This document shows positions 16,588 through 25,921 of a stretch of 64,000 bases of DNA, piece after piece. How positions within the stretch are numbered: the first letter of the stretch is position 1; the number at the start of each line of letters is the position of its first letter. The stretch lies in contig JBLHMB010000009.1 in the NCBI GenBank assembly GCA_047621665.1, positions 31,553 through 95,552 on the forward strand, given 5' to 3'. The stretch is from Actimicrobium sp047621665. GTDB taxonomy: Bacteria; Pseudomonadota; Gammaproteobacteria; Burkholderiales; Burkholderiaceae_D. The position numbers were made by a program, and so were the translations under genes. The notes under the pieces were generated by a model that did no database searches, was not told where the DNA came from, and worked only from the letters and a program-made list of their open reading frames with translations.

Positions 16588-17088
16588 TCACTCCCGCCGC
16601 TGATAAGACAACCGCAACAACACCAGCGCCAATACCGAAAAAATCCAGTAATCCACCGGTGCACCCATGGCCCAGTGCTTGTGCCAGGTCACATTGACCG
16701 GATCGAATCTGGCCAGACCGAAGGCCGGGTTGAGGACGAACCAGAGGAAATCTTCGCTGATCCAGAACAGCATCACGCACGCCGCTACGCGTGCCTCTGC
16801 GCGCCACGACCAGTGGCCGACGAACAGCAGCGGGAAATGGAAGAACAGGATGATGAACGGGAAAACCCAGGCGTGATAACCCGTCATCGCACGGCCGCCC
16901 CAGAACAGATCAAGTAGCCAGTGATGTTCAATGCGCCAGGTGGGCAAGTTGATGCCCCAGCCGGCGCCACCTTCGATCTGGATTTCGGTTTGCGCAAAAA
17001 ACAGCGCGAGCAGGAACACCCAGACAACGGTCAGCAGGATATGCAGCGGGCGGCTGGTCAGGTGGGTCAGACGGGTGATGCGGGTCAT
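16588..17088 (-). CDS. Integral membrane protein of unknown function
   Basis: This 166-residue protein has about four hydrophobic segments (around residues 16-33, 65-92, 103-120 and 145-160) and is rich in Trp, Phe and His (GYHAWVFPFIILFFHFPLLF, WHKHWAMG). I do not recognise the family. The ATG at 17088 overlaps the stop of the upstream glycosyltransferase gene (ATGA), so the two are translationally coupled and probably work on the same membrane lipid or glycan. A TTG at 17094 is a less likely start. Confidence 0.75.
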   Translation of the reverse strand: MTRITRLTHLTSRPLHILLTVVWVFLLALFFAQTEIQIEGGAGWGINLPTWRIEHHWLLDLFWGGRAMTGYHAWVFPFIILFFHFPLLFVGHWSWRAEARVAACVMLFWISEDFLWFVLNPAFGLARFDPVNVTWHKHWAMGAPVDYWIFSVLALVLLRLSYQRRE

Positions 17089-18218
17089 TGGCAATGTTCC
17101 AGTACGGTATGCAGGACAGTGCGAGCGGCGTCGGGACGTCCGAGCGCACGGGCCTTGGTAGCCATGTCGGCCAATTTATCGGGATGGGTCATCAGAGTGC
17201 CGATCCGGTAATCCAGTGTGACTGCATCGATGGCTTTTAATGCGACACCCTGTTCCAGCAGAAAGTCGGCATTGCGTTCTTCCTGTCCCGGAATCGGTGT
17301 ATTGACGATCATCGGCAAGCCCATCGCCAGGCATTCCGAGGTCGTCAGTCCGCCCGGTTTGGTGATGGCCAGATCGGCGCAGGCCATCAATTGGTCGACC
17401 TGGTCGGTGTAGCCCAGTGCCAGCAGGCGCTGCGGGTAGCGGATTACCAATGCCTGCAACGCCTGCAAGGCCGGCAGGTTTTTGCCCGCCAGGACAATGA
17501 GCTGGAAGTCGTATGGCAACGCCAGCAAGCGCAGCGCAATGGCATCGAGCTTGCCCAGTCCGGCACCACCGCCCATGAGCAGGATGGTGCGGCGTTGCGG
17601 GTCGAGGCCGAAGCGGGCTGCACACGCGGCGCGTGTACCGGGTTGCCGGAAGGTCGGCATGACGGGAATCCCGGTGACATGAATACTGGCCCGGTCGATG
17701 CCGAGCGCCGCCAGCCGAAAGGCCACTTCGTCGGTGGCGACAAAGTAGCCCGTGATGTGCTCGTGCACCCACATCCGGTGCAGATCAAAGTCGGTGACCT
17801 GAATCCACACCGGACAGGTCACGCTGCCATTGCTGCGCAAGCGCGCCAGCAGTTCAGCCGGCAGAAAGTGGGTGCAGATGATGGCATCCGGTTGCCAGGC
17901 CGCGATTTCCCGGCGCAGGCTGTGGGTACTCATGCGCTCGATAGCGCGGCGGATTTTTTGCAGCGAGCCATCCGGCTGCGCGTCATTGGTGAGCTGGTAA
18001 AGATAGCCCCATAGCGCCGGGTGTCGATCGACCAGCTTGATGTAGAAATCCGTGTACACCTTGCGGAATGCTGTCGAGACGAACTGCATCGCATCAAGAT
18101 GGCGGGCGCTAACCGGCTCTTCCTCCAGTCCGGCCTGCGCACGCAGTGCCTCGGCAGCGCGCAGGTGACCGGAACCGGCCGAGACGCTCAGTAGCAAAAT
18201 TCGTTTGGGCGCAACCAT
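17085..18218 (-). CDS. MGDG synthase-type glycosyltransferase (family GT28)
   Basis: This 377-residue protein has the N-terminal RILLLSVSAGSGHLRAAEAL motif of diacylglycerol glycosyltransferases and MurG-like enzymes. A C-terminal UDP-sugar site follows: MGGGAGLGKL, then ITKPGGLTTSECLAMGLPMIV and PGQEERNADFL. Such enzymes transfer glucose or galactose from UDP-sugar to diacylglycerol at the inner membrane. The gene lies 3 bases after a small conserved gene and overlaps a membrane protein gene. A role in glycolipid synthesis is likely; acceptor and sugar cannot be told from sequence alone. Confidence 0.82.
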   Translation of the reverse strand: MVAPKRILLLSVSAGSGHLRAAEALRAQAGLEEEPVSARHLDAMQFVSTAFRKVYTDFYIKLVDRHPALWGYLYQLTNDAQPDGSLQKIRRAIERMSTHSLRREIAAWQPDAIICTHFLPAELLARLRSNGSVTCPVWIQVTDFDLHRMWVHEHITGYFVATDEVAFRLAALGIDRASIHVTGIPVMPTFRQPGTRAACAARFGLDPQRRTILLMGGGAGLGKLDAIALRLLALPYDFQLIVLAGKNLPALQALQALVIRYPQRLLALGYTDQVDQLMACADLAITKPGGLTTSECLAMGLPMIVNTPIPGQEERNADFLLEQGVALKAIDAVTLDYRIGTLMTHPDKLADMATKARALGRPDAARTVLHTVLEHCQ

Positions 18219-18221
18219 GCG

Positions 18222-18572
18222 CTACAGGATGTCGTCGTTGGAAGCGCTCAGGTCGCCGAGGTCGCCAAACAGCGAGAGCCGGGTTTCCTTGCGGTCCAGC
18301 ACTTTGCGCTGGGCTTTTTCAGGCAGGTCGGTGAGCATGATCACGTGCTTCTGGATCAGGACATCGACCAGATCCTCGACGACGCGGATCATTGCATTAT
18401 CCAGCGTCGCCAAGGTGGCAAGCGCGTCGCGCGCCACCGTCGTCGCACCGTCGATAGCCAGGAAAGCCAGCACATCGGGATGGTCGGAAAACAGTCGTTC
18501 GGACCCGGCGGCAGGGGCATCGCGGAACAGGGCGATCACGCTGCCGTCACTGTCGCGTTGGATATAGGGCAT
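18222..18572 (-). CDS. Conserved small cytoplasmic protein of unknown function
   Basis: This is a 116-residue soluble acidic protein starting MPYIQRDSDGSVIALFRDAP. Similar proteins in related bacteria have been labelled, as I recall, tryptophan synthase beta-like, without evidence of that activity. No catalytic motif is visible. It is the first gene of the minus-strand unit with the glycosyltransferase and the membrane protein. Confidence 0.7.
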   Translation of the reverse strand: MPYIQRDSDGSVIALFRDAPAAGSERLFSDHPDVLAFLAIDGATTVARDALATLATLDNAMIRVVEDLVDVLIQKHVIMLTDLPEKAQRKVLDRKETRLSLFGDLGDLSASNDDIL

Positions 18573-18667
18573 GGCAAGCCGTTCAGGTGGGTTGGTCGAA
18601 ATGACAATGGCTATTCCAAAAGCAGTGTGTTAAAAAAGTCCACTGATGTTTTCAGAGATCGCTGTCC

Positions 18668-19312
18668 ATGCTTTTGTTGCTCTCGAACTGCGCCGTTATC
18701 ATAGCCAAGTTTCATGACATCCTCATGGAAAAAGGCCCGTTGCTGCAACCTGATTGCGTGCCGGCATTGTGGCCGTTGCTGGCCTGCGGTGAGCCTGCGC
18801 TGCTGTTGCTTGATCTTGACTTGCCGTCGCTGGACGTGGCGGCTACGCTGGCCGAACTGCGCCAGCGTGCGCCAGCCTGCAAAATCCTGGTGCTCCGTGA
18901 AACGTTTTCGACCCAAGCCGAACTGGCGCTGCTCGGTGCTGGCGTGGCCGGTTGCTGCAGTGCAGGCCTGGTGCGCGAAACCGTGCTGCGTATCGTTGAC
19001 ATGGTGCAGGACGGTGGCGTCTGGATTTCGCAGGCGGTGATGCCGCTGTTATTGCGCCAGATGCAGTTGCGCGGCACCCTGTCGGCACCGGTCGCAGTCA
19101 CGCCGGAACCGGCCACGAACGTGCGGCTGAAAATCCTGACGCCGCGTGAACGGCAGATCGCCGGTCTGGTAGGCGGTGGTGCCAGCAACAAGCTCATTGC
19201 GCGTGAACTGAGTATCACCGACCGGACCGTGAAGGCCCATCTGAGCGCGATTTTTCACAAGCTCGGTTTGCCGGATCGCTTGCATCTGGCGTTATTCGTG
19301 ACCGGAAAATAG
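18668..19312 (+). CDS. LuxR-type DNA-binding response regulator with atypical receiver
   Basis: This 214-residue protein has an N-terminal receiver-like domain (ALLLLDLDLPSLDVAATLAELRQRAP), shorter and more divergent than usual at the start. The C-terminal LuxR/GerE helix-turn-helix (LTPRERQIAGLVGGGASNKLIARELSITDRTVKAHLSAIFHKLGL) is well conserved. The Asp in LDLDLPS may be the phosphoacceptor, but the acidic pair expected near the N-terminus is absent, so control by phosphorylation is doubtful. No sensor kinase is adjacent. It diverges from the minus-strand glycolipid unit. Confidence 0.82.
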   Translation: MLLLLSNCAVIIAKFHDILMEKGPLLQPDCVPALWPLLACGEPALLLLDLDLPSLDVAATLAELRQRAPACKILVLRETFSTQAELALLGAGVAGCCSAGLVRETVLRIVDMVQDGGVWISQAVMPLLLRQMQLRGTLSAPVAVTPEPATNVRLKILTPRERQIAGLVGGGASNKLIARELSITDRTVKAHLSAIFHKLGLPDRLHLALFVTGK

Positions 19313-19332
19313 CGTTTCTCGTGATCAGCGTT

Positions 19333-20448
19333 TTATGCGGGCAGCACGCGCCGGTGCGGCGCAAAGAAGGTCCACATCATCCGGCTGGCATCAGGTCCCC
19401 GGCTTTCGTTGAACGGCAAGGCCTGGTCGCCGCCGCTCCACGCATGCTGGAGCTGGTGGATTTCACACAGGCGTAACAGGGTTTTTTTACCAACCCGGTA
19501 ATCGAGCACATCGACGCCATGGGCCGCATGTGCACTGCGTCCGGCGGCACGGTAGACGCGCGGCTGCCGGTGCTCGGTGGTCAGGCCATTGAGTTCGCAG
19601 AACTGCTGCTCAAGCTGATGAAAATTAATCGGTCGCACGACGTTGTCACGCTGGCCATGGATCACGATCGCCGGCATCGCCGGGAACGGACCTGGACGGG
19701 AATCCGTGATGGCCCGGATGGCTGAGCCCACCTGTTTCAGACCTCCGCGCTGCATCACACCGTAGGCACCCAGCGTCGTACTGGCTGCGCCGAATACCGG
19801 TGCCGAATGCAAGCCGACTGCCGCGATGAGTTCCGGATGGCGCAGCGCCAGGATATGGGCCATCGCTGCGCCAGCCGACAGCCCGGCCACATACACGCGC
19901 TGCGGATCGAAGCCCTGCCGTGCCACGACCCGCCGGATGATGGCCGCAATGAGCAGGATCTCGCCATGACCGGCCTGAACTTCCTTGTGAAACCAGGGCC
20001 AGCAGCGGTTGCGTTGCGCCCGCGTTGATTGTTGCGGATAGAGCACGCCGAAGCCCTTGCTTTCACCCAGCGCATTCATGCGCGTGCCCTGTGCAAAATC
20101 GACGGCACCCTGTTCGCAACCATGCAGCATGACCACGAGCGGCAGCGTTGCATCAGCCTGCATGCCGGCCGGTCGGTACAGCCAGTACTCCATACGCTTG
20201 CCGCTGACGATCCCGCTGGCGACATCGTCAGCGCCGGCGATGAAGGTCGAGCGTCCCCAGATGCCACCGCCCGGCGGGCGCAGGACGGACGGTCTTGCAA
20301 CGGATTTCTCCGGTGATTTTTTGACCGTTGTTGCTGCTGGAATGACGACATTGAGCAAGCTCCTGACGAGTTTGCGCGTTTGCTTGCGCCGTACGCTGCC
20401 GAGTTTGCGGGTGCCGCTCAGCCAGAGACTTTTGAAAATATTTACCAT
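19333..20448 (-). CDS. Poly(3-hydroxyalkanoate) depolymerase-family esterase
   Basis: This 371-residue alpha/beta hydrolase of the PHB depolymerase/LpqC esterase family shows the oxyanion-hole motif VVMLHGCEQ (residues 105-113), the nucleophile elbow GLSAG (Ser191) and a C-terminal LQHAWSGG containing the catalytic His. The basic N-terminus (about residues 12-45) has no clear signal peptide, although PHA depolymerases of this group are often secreted. The ATG at 20448 is favoured; 41 upstream codons look non-coding. It may act on short-chain polyesters or other esters. Confidence 0.82.
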   Translation of the reverse strand: MVNIFKSLWLSGTRKLGSVRRKQTRKLVRSLLNVVIPAATTVKKSPEKSVARPSVLRPPGGGIWGRSTFIAGADDVASGIVSGKRMEYWLYRPAGMQADATLPLVVMLHGCEQGAVDFAQGTRMNALGESKGFGVLYPQQSTRAQRNRCWPWFHKEVQAGHGEILLIAAIIRRVVARQGFDPQRVYVAGLSAGAAMAHILALRHPELIAAVGLHSAPVFGAASTTLGAYGVMQRGGLKQVGSAIRAITDSRPGPFPAMPAIVIHGQRDNVVRPINFHQLEQQFCELNGLTTEHRQPRVYRAAGRSAHAAHGVDVLDYRVGKKTLLRLCEIHQLQHAWSGGDQALPFNESRGPDASRMMWTFFAPHRRVLPA

Positions 20449-20770
20449 AGATAGGTCCGGGATAGAGAGCGCTCGAACCGGCGCTTCGTCGCGATGGGGT
20501 GCGAGGGTCTGCCGCCCCGCAGTGTCCTGAGCATAAATAATAGGGGCCGTATGTTCAGTTGGATAGCGCACTTAGGAACGGCGCTATGCGTGCTGAATAT
20601 TACCGCATAAACACAACCAATAGTTAATTAAAGAAACTACAACGCGTCAATTTTTTTTTGGGGTAAAGTTTTCGCGGGAAATTAGAGCTTACCCAAAATG
20701 CCTCTGGCACATTATCAGGGCGGGTTCAGGGGGGGCTTTCTGTCAACCATTACAAGTCAAGGATGAGTCG
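20449..20770. promoter_or_regulatory. Divergent promoter region between esterase and peroxidase genes
   Basis: A 322-base region with no convincing gene. It includes an AT-rich stretch (about 20590-20660) with a run of nine T at about 20650, consistent with promoters for one or both flanking genes. The ribosome site AAGGA for the peroxidase gene is at its right end. I see no recognised operator. Confidence 0.5.
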
Positions 20771-21817
20771 ATGAAAATCACGGTCAGGTTCGCATTTTGC
20801 GCTGCAGCTGTTGTCTTGCTGGCGATCGGCGGCGAAACAGTTGCAGCAGACTATCTCCTCACTGCAGGCAAAGAAGATCACAAGTGGTTGTTGCCGGCAA
20901 GCCCGGTTGCACCGGCCGACAACCAGCTGACGCCGGCACGTGTCGAACTGGGCAAGGCACTGTTCCTTGATCCGCGCCTGTCCTCGGATGGCAACCTGTC
21001 CTGTGCCAGTTGTCACAGCCCGATGATGGGCTGGTCGGATGGCTTGCCGACAGCCAAGGGCAACAAGAGCAAAGTGCTCGGTCGTGCCACCCCGACCATC
21101 ATCAATACCGCGTACAACACGCTGCAGATGTGGGATGGTCGCAAGTCCTCTCTGGAAGACCAGGCGCTCGGTCCGATGGAATCGATGGACGAAATGGCAA
21201 TGGACCTGACGGCGCTGTTCAAATGGCTCAATGCCGAGCCCACTTACAAGGAAATGTTCGCACAGGCTTATCCCGGTGAAGCGATCGACCGCACGACCGT
21301 CGCCAAGGGTATTGCCTCATTCGAGCGCACCGTCACTAGTAGTAATTCGCCGTTTGATCGCTGGTTGCGCGGCGACGAGAACGCCATGACGCGTCAGCAA
21401 ATCATCGGTTTCCGTTTGTTCAGCGACGCCGGCAAGGGTAATTGCATCGCCTGTCATCAGGCTCCCAACTTTACCGATGGTGGCTTTCATAACATTGGTC
21501 TGGCTTCGAACGATAAGGTGAATCCGGATGTCGGTCGGTATGCGATCAAACCCGTGGCGGCGTTGAAGGGCGCGTTCAAGACGCCGACCTTGCGCGATAT
21601 CAGCCTGACCGCACCGTATTTTCATGATGGATCAGCACGCACGCTGGCCGACGTGATGACGCACTACAACCGTGGTGGTGTCAGCAAGGCCAACCTGTCG
21701 CCGAACATGAAGCCGCTGGCGTTGAGTCCGGAAGAGGCCAGCGCGATCGTTGTCTTTATGCAGGCACTGACTACGCCGGCGCAGCCGTTTGTTTTACCGA
21801 ACCTACCGTCCAATTAA
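20771..21817 (+). CDS. Di-haem cytochrome c peroxidase (CcpA/MauG family)
   Basis: This 348-residue periplasmic protein has a signal peptide (about 1-26) and two haem c sites, CASCH (Cys78-His82) and CIACH (Cys225-His229). The surrounding sequence (ELGKALFLDPRLSSDGNLSC; TPTLRDISLTAPYFHDGSARTL) is typical of bacterial di-haem peroxidases, which reduce H2O2 with electrons from small cytochromes or cupredoxins. Both candidate donors are encoded about 2 kb downstream (cupredoxin and cytochrome c). AAGGATG precedes the ATG at a good distance. Confidence 0.93.
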   Translation: MKITVRFAFCAAAVVLLAIGGETVAADYLLTAGKEDHKWLLPASPVAPADNQLTPARVELGKALFLDPRLSSDGNLSCASCHSPMMGWSDGLPTAKGNKSKVLGRATPTIINTAYNTLQMWDGRKSSLEDQALGPMESMDEMAMDLTALFKWLNAEPTYKEMFAQAYPGEAIDRTTVAKGIASFERTVTSSNSPFDRWLRGDENAMTRQQIIGFRLFSDAGKGNCIACHQAPNFTDGGFHNIGLASNDKVNPDVGRYAIKPVAALKGAFKTPTLRDISLTAPYFHDGSARTLADVMTHYNRGGVSKANLSPNMKPLALSPEEASAIVVFMQALTTPAQPFVLPNLPSN

Positions 21818-21832
21818 CAGGACAGGTGCGAG

Positions 21833-22729
21833 ATGCTGATCCAGCGACCTGCCGCAATCTGTCCGGGCGAGATCACGGATGAATCCGTTTATCTGGGACG
21901 TCGACACTTTTTGCGTCAGGCCGGTTTGCTGGGGTTGGCCGGTGCCGGCTTTGGCAGCAGCCAGGCCGGGCCGTTGTTCGAGCCACTCACTTCCTGGGAT
22001 GACATCACCCACTACAACAATTTTTACGAATATTCGAGCGACAAATACGCAGTGGCGACGCTGGCACAAAATCTGGCACCACGACCATGGACCATCCGCA
22101 TCGAAGGGGAGGTGGCACAACCCCGCGTGATCGATATTGACCAGTTGCTGCGACAGTTTGCGCCGCAGCAGCGTATTTGCCGATTGCGCTGTATCGAGGG
22201 CTGGTCGATGGTCATTCCGTGGGACGGCATTCCATTGTCAGCGCTGCTGGCTGCGGCGCAACCGACCACGAATGCCCGCTTCGTCAAGTTCGTCAGCCTG
22301 CAGGATCCGGCCCGTTTTTATGGCCAGCGCCGCGCGACGCTCGCCTGGCCTTATACCGAAGGACTCACGCTGGCCGAGGCGATGCATCCGCTGACGTTGC
22401 TGGCAACCGGACTCTATGGCAAGCCGTTGCCGAACCAGAATGGCGCACCGCTGCGACTGGTGGTGCCATGGAAATATGGCTTCAAGAGCATCAAGTCCAT
22501 CGTCACGATTCGGCTGCAGCGCGAGCAACCGCAGACGACCTGGCCGCAGGCATCGTCCGATTACGGTTTTTTTGCCAATGTGGATCCACGCGCGGCGTAC
22601 GGACGCGGCTCGCAATCGCGTGAAACCCGTATTGGCGAATTGCACAAGCGCCCGACGCTGCCGTTCAACGGTTATGCCAGCGAAGTCGCTCACTTGTATC
22701 CGGGACGCGATGTCGACGCCTACCGATAG
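21833..22729 (+). CDS. msrP: Protein-methionine-sulfoxide reductase, catalytic subunit
   Basis: MsrP (YedY) is a periplasmic molybdopterin enzyme that repairs oxidised methionines in envelope proteins. The N-terminus has the twin-arginine signal RRHFLRQAGLLGLAGAGFG, and CRLRCIEGWSMVIPW holds the molybdenum-ligating cysteine. The 298-residue length is normal. It overlaps msrQ by 20 bases and follows the peroxidase gene by 15 bases, forming a periplasmic oxidative-defence unit. Confidence 0.95.
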   Translation: MLIQRPAAICPGEITDESVYLGRRHFLRQAGLLGLAGAGFGSSQAGPLFEPLTSWDDITHYNNFYEYSSDKYAVATLAQNLAPRPWTIRIEGEVAQPRVIDIDQLLRQFAPQQRICRLRCIEGWSMVIPWDGIPLSALLAAAQPTTNARFVKFVSLQDPARFYGQRRATLAWPYTEGLTLAEAMHPLTLLATGLYGKPLPNQNGAPLRLVVPWKYGFKSIKSIVTIRLQREQPQTTWPQASSDYGFFANVDPRAAYGRGSQSRETRIGELHKRPTLPFNGYASEVAHLYPGRDVDAYR

Positions 22730-23453
22730 CCTGTCGATCCGCCTGCTGCGTGCAGCCAACCGGGCACCACGTCGAACGATGCTCATTGCTTGCGTGCTGC
22801 TGGTCTTGCCGGCGATCTCACTGGCTGTGCTGATGGCATTGAGCCGGCTGGGTGTGAATCCGGCAGAAATCCTGTTACGCCAGCCGGGCAGTTGGAGCCT
22901 GCAATTGCTGCTGCTGGTGTTGTCTGTCGCACCGCTGCGCCAGTTCCTGGTCATGCTGGCGTGCTGGCGTCTGGCGCTATACGGCAAGCGCCTGTCCGAC
23001 TGGAACTGGCTGATGCGCTTGCGCCGGCCGATCGGGTTGGCGGCCTTTTTTTATGCACTGTTACATCTGACGGTCTATGCGCTGCTCGATCTTGATGGCG
23101 ACTGGCACGAGTTGCTCAATGATTTGCGCGACAAGCGCCATGTCGCGGCCGGCATGGCGGGCCTGCTGCTGCTGGTACCACTGGCGCTGACCTCGACGGA
23201 TGCGGCAATACGTCTGCTCAAGCGCCATTGGAAACGTCTGCACATGCTGGTCTATCCCGCGTCGCTATTGGCGCTGACGCACTTCATCCTGCTATCCAAA
23301 CCGGGTGTGATCGCGCCGTTCGTGCATAGCGTCCTGATGGCAGGATTGCTGTGTGGCAGTTGCTGGCAACGGTTTTTTCGGAGTCATCCATTGATGCAAG
23401 CCGATGGCAGCGTACCGGAGCGATCCGCGACGCCATCGACCGCATCGTCCTGA
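22710..23453 (+). CDS. msrQ: Protein-methionine-sulfoxide reductase, haem-binding membrane subunit
   Basis: MsrQ (YedZ) is a 247-residue inner membrane b-type cytochrome with about six helices that passes electrons from the quinone pool to MsrP. Histidines in YALLHLTVYALLDL, HMLVYPASLLALTHFILL and the region between are candidate haem ligands. The ATG at 22710, after GGGACGCG, overlaps the end of msrP. Confidence 0.93.
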   Translation: MSTPTDSLSIRLLRAANRAPRRTMLIACVLLVLPAISLAVLMALSRLGVNPAEILLRQPGSWSLQLLLLVLSVAPLRQFLVMLACWRLALYGKRLSDWNWLMRLRRPIGLAAFFYALLHLTVYALLDLDGDWHELLNDLRDKRHVAAGMAGLLLLVPLALTSTDAAIRLLKRHWKRLHMLVYPASLLALTHFILLSKPGVIAPFVHSVLMAGLLCGSCWQRFFRSHPLMQADGSVPERSATPSTASS

Positions 23454-23479
23454 AATATTTGTTTTTACCGGGAGGCATC

Positions 23480-23806
23480 ATGCTGCATCCATCCATCAAA
23501 ATTCTGCCACTACTGATGCCTTTATTGCTGGCCTTGCCGGCACAGGCAAATGACTTCACGGTTGCGCAGAAGGACAAGAAATTCAGTCAGACCAAGCTTG
23601 AGGTGAAAGTCGGAGACGTCGTCAATTTCAAGAATGAAGACCCGTTTTCACATAATATTTTTTCGCTATCTGACATAAAGACCTTCGACCTTGGCTCGTA
23701 TCCGCAAGGCCAGTCCAAGTCGGTGACGTTCGATAAACCTGGCACGGTAGAAATCGAATGTTCAGTCCATCCCGACATGAAGTTGATCATCGAGGTGAAG
23801 AAATGA
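23480..23806 (+). CDS. Periplasmic cupredoxin (plastocyanin/methylamine utilisation-like)
   Basis: This 108-residue protein has a signal peptide (about 1-23, ending PAQAN) and a type 1 copper fold. NEDPFSHNIFSL supplies one His ligand and CSVHPDM supplies Cys, His and Met. The ATG at 23480 has GGGAGG 5 bases upstream. It overlaps the cytochrome gene by ATGA. It probably carries electrons to the upstream di-haem peroxidase or a terminal oxidase; the partner is inferred from gene order. Confidence 0.88.
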   Translation: MLHPSIKILPLLMPLLLALPAQANDFTVAQKDKKFSQTKLEVKVGDVVNFKNEDPFSHNIFSLSDIKTFDLGSYPQGQSKSVTFDKPGTVEIECSVHPDMKLIIEVKK

Positions 23807-24192
23807 GTCGGGGCTGCCTTGCACTAATGGGCTTGCTCTGGTTACTGCCGGCACTCACTCGCGCTGCGCCACCTGAATATCCTTCCAAGGACACGCCGGA
23901 AGCCGCCATTCACCGTGGAGGCGTGGTGTTTCAGTATTACTGCATCCTGTGCCACGGTGCGAAGGGTGATGGCACAGGCCGGGCTGCCAAGTTATACGAC
24001 CCGAAACCAGCCAATCTTGTCCTGAGTAACAAGAACGACCAATACAAGGAACTGATCATCCGCATGGGCGGCAAGGCGGTGGGACGCTCTGAATTCATGC
24101 CGTCCTGGGGTAACGAACTGACCAACGAGCAGATTGCCGACGTCATTGCGCATTTGCGCAGCATCCGCTCACCGGCCGTTGTCATGCCGTGA
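23803..24192 (+). CDS. Small periplasmic c-type cytochrome
   Basis: This 129-residue protein has a signal peptide (1 to about 21) and one haem c site CILCHGAKGDG (Cys47, Cys50, His51). The segment EFMPSWGNELTNEQIADVIAHLR supplies the likely Met ligand and the final helix of class I cytochromes. It is translationally coupled to the cupredoxin gene. It is a candidate electron carrier for the peroxidase. Confidence 0.92.
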   Translation: MSRGCLALMGLLWLLPALTRAAPPEYPSKDTPEAAIHRGGVVFQYYCILCHGAKGDGTGRAAKLYDPKPANLVLSNKNDQYKELIIRMGGKAVGRSEFMPSWGNELTNEQIADVIAHLRSIRSPAVVMP

Positions 24193-24244
24193 TGGTGCGC
24201 CACGCCCCGTTGTTGTCCTGCCCCTGAACCGTCTGGAGGATGAG

Positions 24245-25870
24245 ATGCTGACCCGTATTGGAAACATGAAAATACGCACCAAGTTGACTGCCGGTTTTGG
24301 GGCTATCGTCGTTGCATTGGTAGCCCTGGTGGGTATTTCCTATGACAGTTCTTCCCGGCTGTCCCGTGCCAACAGCGTCAACATGGCCTCGTACGAAACA
24401 CAGGAGCAGATGCATGGGCTGCTGGAAAGTCTGGCTAACATCCAGACCGGTGCCCGGGGTTACGCACTGACCGGCGACGACATGTTCCTGGCACCGCTGC
24501 AAGCCGGAAAAATTGCATTCGCCGAGCGCATGGAAAAAGCGCAGGTGCTGGTGCGCGGTGACGCGCAGCAGCAAGCCCGTCTCGATGCGCTGGCAGACGA
24601 ACAGAAAAAATGGTTGAAGGCCGCCATCGAGCCGGTCTTGAAAATGCGTCGCGGCGTTACCGCCGGCGTGATCAAGCTCGAGTCGCTGGTGCAATTCGAG
24701 CAGGGCGGCCGGGGTGAGCGCTCGATGATGGCGATGCGTGGCATGCTCGACGAAATCAAGGCGGCGGAAACCACCCTGCTGGCACAGCGTGCCAGGGATG
24801 TGGCGACCTTCGAGCGAATGGCGCTGTGGGTACTGATCGGCGGCGGTATCGGGGCTGCGCTATTTGCCGGTGCGGTGGCGCTGCTGATGATCCGCAATAT
24901 CGTGCAGCCCTTGCTGAAAGCGGTGCGGGTCGCTGAAATGGTCGCCGCCGGTGACCTGACCAGTACGATCGAAGTGCGTTCGCAGGACGAAACCGGGCAG
25001 TTGCTGGCGGCCTTGAAAGTGATGAACGATAGCCTGGTGGGTATCGTCGGACAAGTCAGAGACGGTACAGCAACGATTGCTGCTGCATCGGACCAGATTA
25101 GCAGCGGTAATCTGGCATTGGCCGAGCGTACCGAACAACAAGCAGACACGTTGAAAAAAACCGCCACCTCGATGGAGCAGATGACGGCTACCGTCAAGCA
25201 AAATGCCGGCAACGCCAGTCAGGCGGAAGCACTGGCGACCTCGGCTTCCGAAGTGGCCCGTAAAGGCGGGATTGCGGTCATGGAAGTGGTGCAGACGATG
25301 GCGTCGATCCGTGCTTCGGCACAAAAAATCACTGACATCATCAGCGTCATTGACGGGATCGCTTTCCAGACCAATATCCTCGCGCTCAATGCTGCCGTCG
25401 AGGCGGCCCGGGCCGGCGAGCAGGGCCGCGGATTTGCGGTGGTAGCGACCGAAGTGCGCAACCTGGCGCATCGTTCGGCCAGTGCGGCAAAGGAAATCAA
25501 GGTGCTGATCGCCAACTCGACCGAGCAGGTAGAAGCCGGCAGCAAACTGGTGCGCAATGCCGGCGCGACAATGGAAGACATCGTTGCCAGCGTCAGGCAG
25601 GTCGGTGACATCATTGGCGCAATCAATCTGGCCGGTCGCGAACAAAGCATCGGTATCGGGCTGATCAATCAGGCAGTTGTCGAGATGGATCAGGCGACCC
25701 GCAAGAATGCGGAACTGGTGCAGGACGCGGCAGCGGAAGCGCGGGCCTTGCAGGAACAGGCGCGCAGCCAGGAACAACTGATGAGTGCGTTCCAGCTTGG
25801 GACAAGTACCGGTTCGGCTCAGACCAGCATGCCTCGCGCCTTGAGTTACGACGTCAGCGCCAACAGTTGA
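24245..25870 (+). CDS. Methyl-accepting chemotaxis protein
   Basis: This 541-residue chemoreceptor has an N-terminal TM helix (about 12-32), a periplasmic helical domain (about 35-190) with the CHASE3-like LLESLANIQTGARGYALTGDD segment, and a second TM (about 195-218). A HAMP domain follows, then a signalling hairpin whose tip reads IDGIAFQTNILALNAAVEAARAGEQGRGFAVVA. The ATG at 24245 follows GGAGGATG. No pentapeptide for CheR is evident at the C-terminus. The ligand is unknown. Confidence 0.95.
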   Translation: MLTRIGNMKIRTKLTAGFGAIVVALVALVGISYDSSSRLSRANSVNMASYETQEQMHGLLESLANIQTGARGYALTGDDMFLAPLQAGKIAFAERMEKAQVLVRGDAQQQARLDALADEQKKWLKAAIEPVLKMRRGVTAGVIKLESLVQFEQGGRGERSMMAMRGMLDEIKAAETTLLAQRARDVATFERMALWVLIGGGIGAALFAGAVALLMIRNIVQPLLKAVRVAEMVAAGDLTSTIEVRSQDETGQLLAALKVMNDSLVGIVGQVRDGTATIAAASDQISSGNLALAERTEQQADTLKKTATSMEQMTATVKQNAGNASQAEALATSASEVARKGGIAVMEVVQTMASIRASAQKITDIISVIDGIAFQTNILALNAAVEAARAGEQGRGFAVVATEVRNLAHRSASAAKEIKVLIANSTEQVEAGSKLVRNAGATMEDIVASVRQVGDIIGAINLAGREQSIGIGLINQAVVEMDQATRKNAELVQDAAAEARALQEQARSQEQLMSAFQLGTSTGSAQTSMPRALSYDVSANS

Positions 25871-25921
25871 CGCGTGGTTGGTTGATCATTCTCAACACTC
25901 GAGGAGAAGCCCGACTCTAGG

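Noticed and set aside
18573..18667. TTGTCAT upstream of the glycolipid operon as a possible Pho box
   Set aside because: Only one unit is present and no second unit lies 11 bases away.
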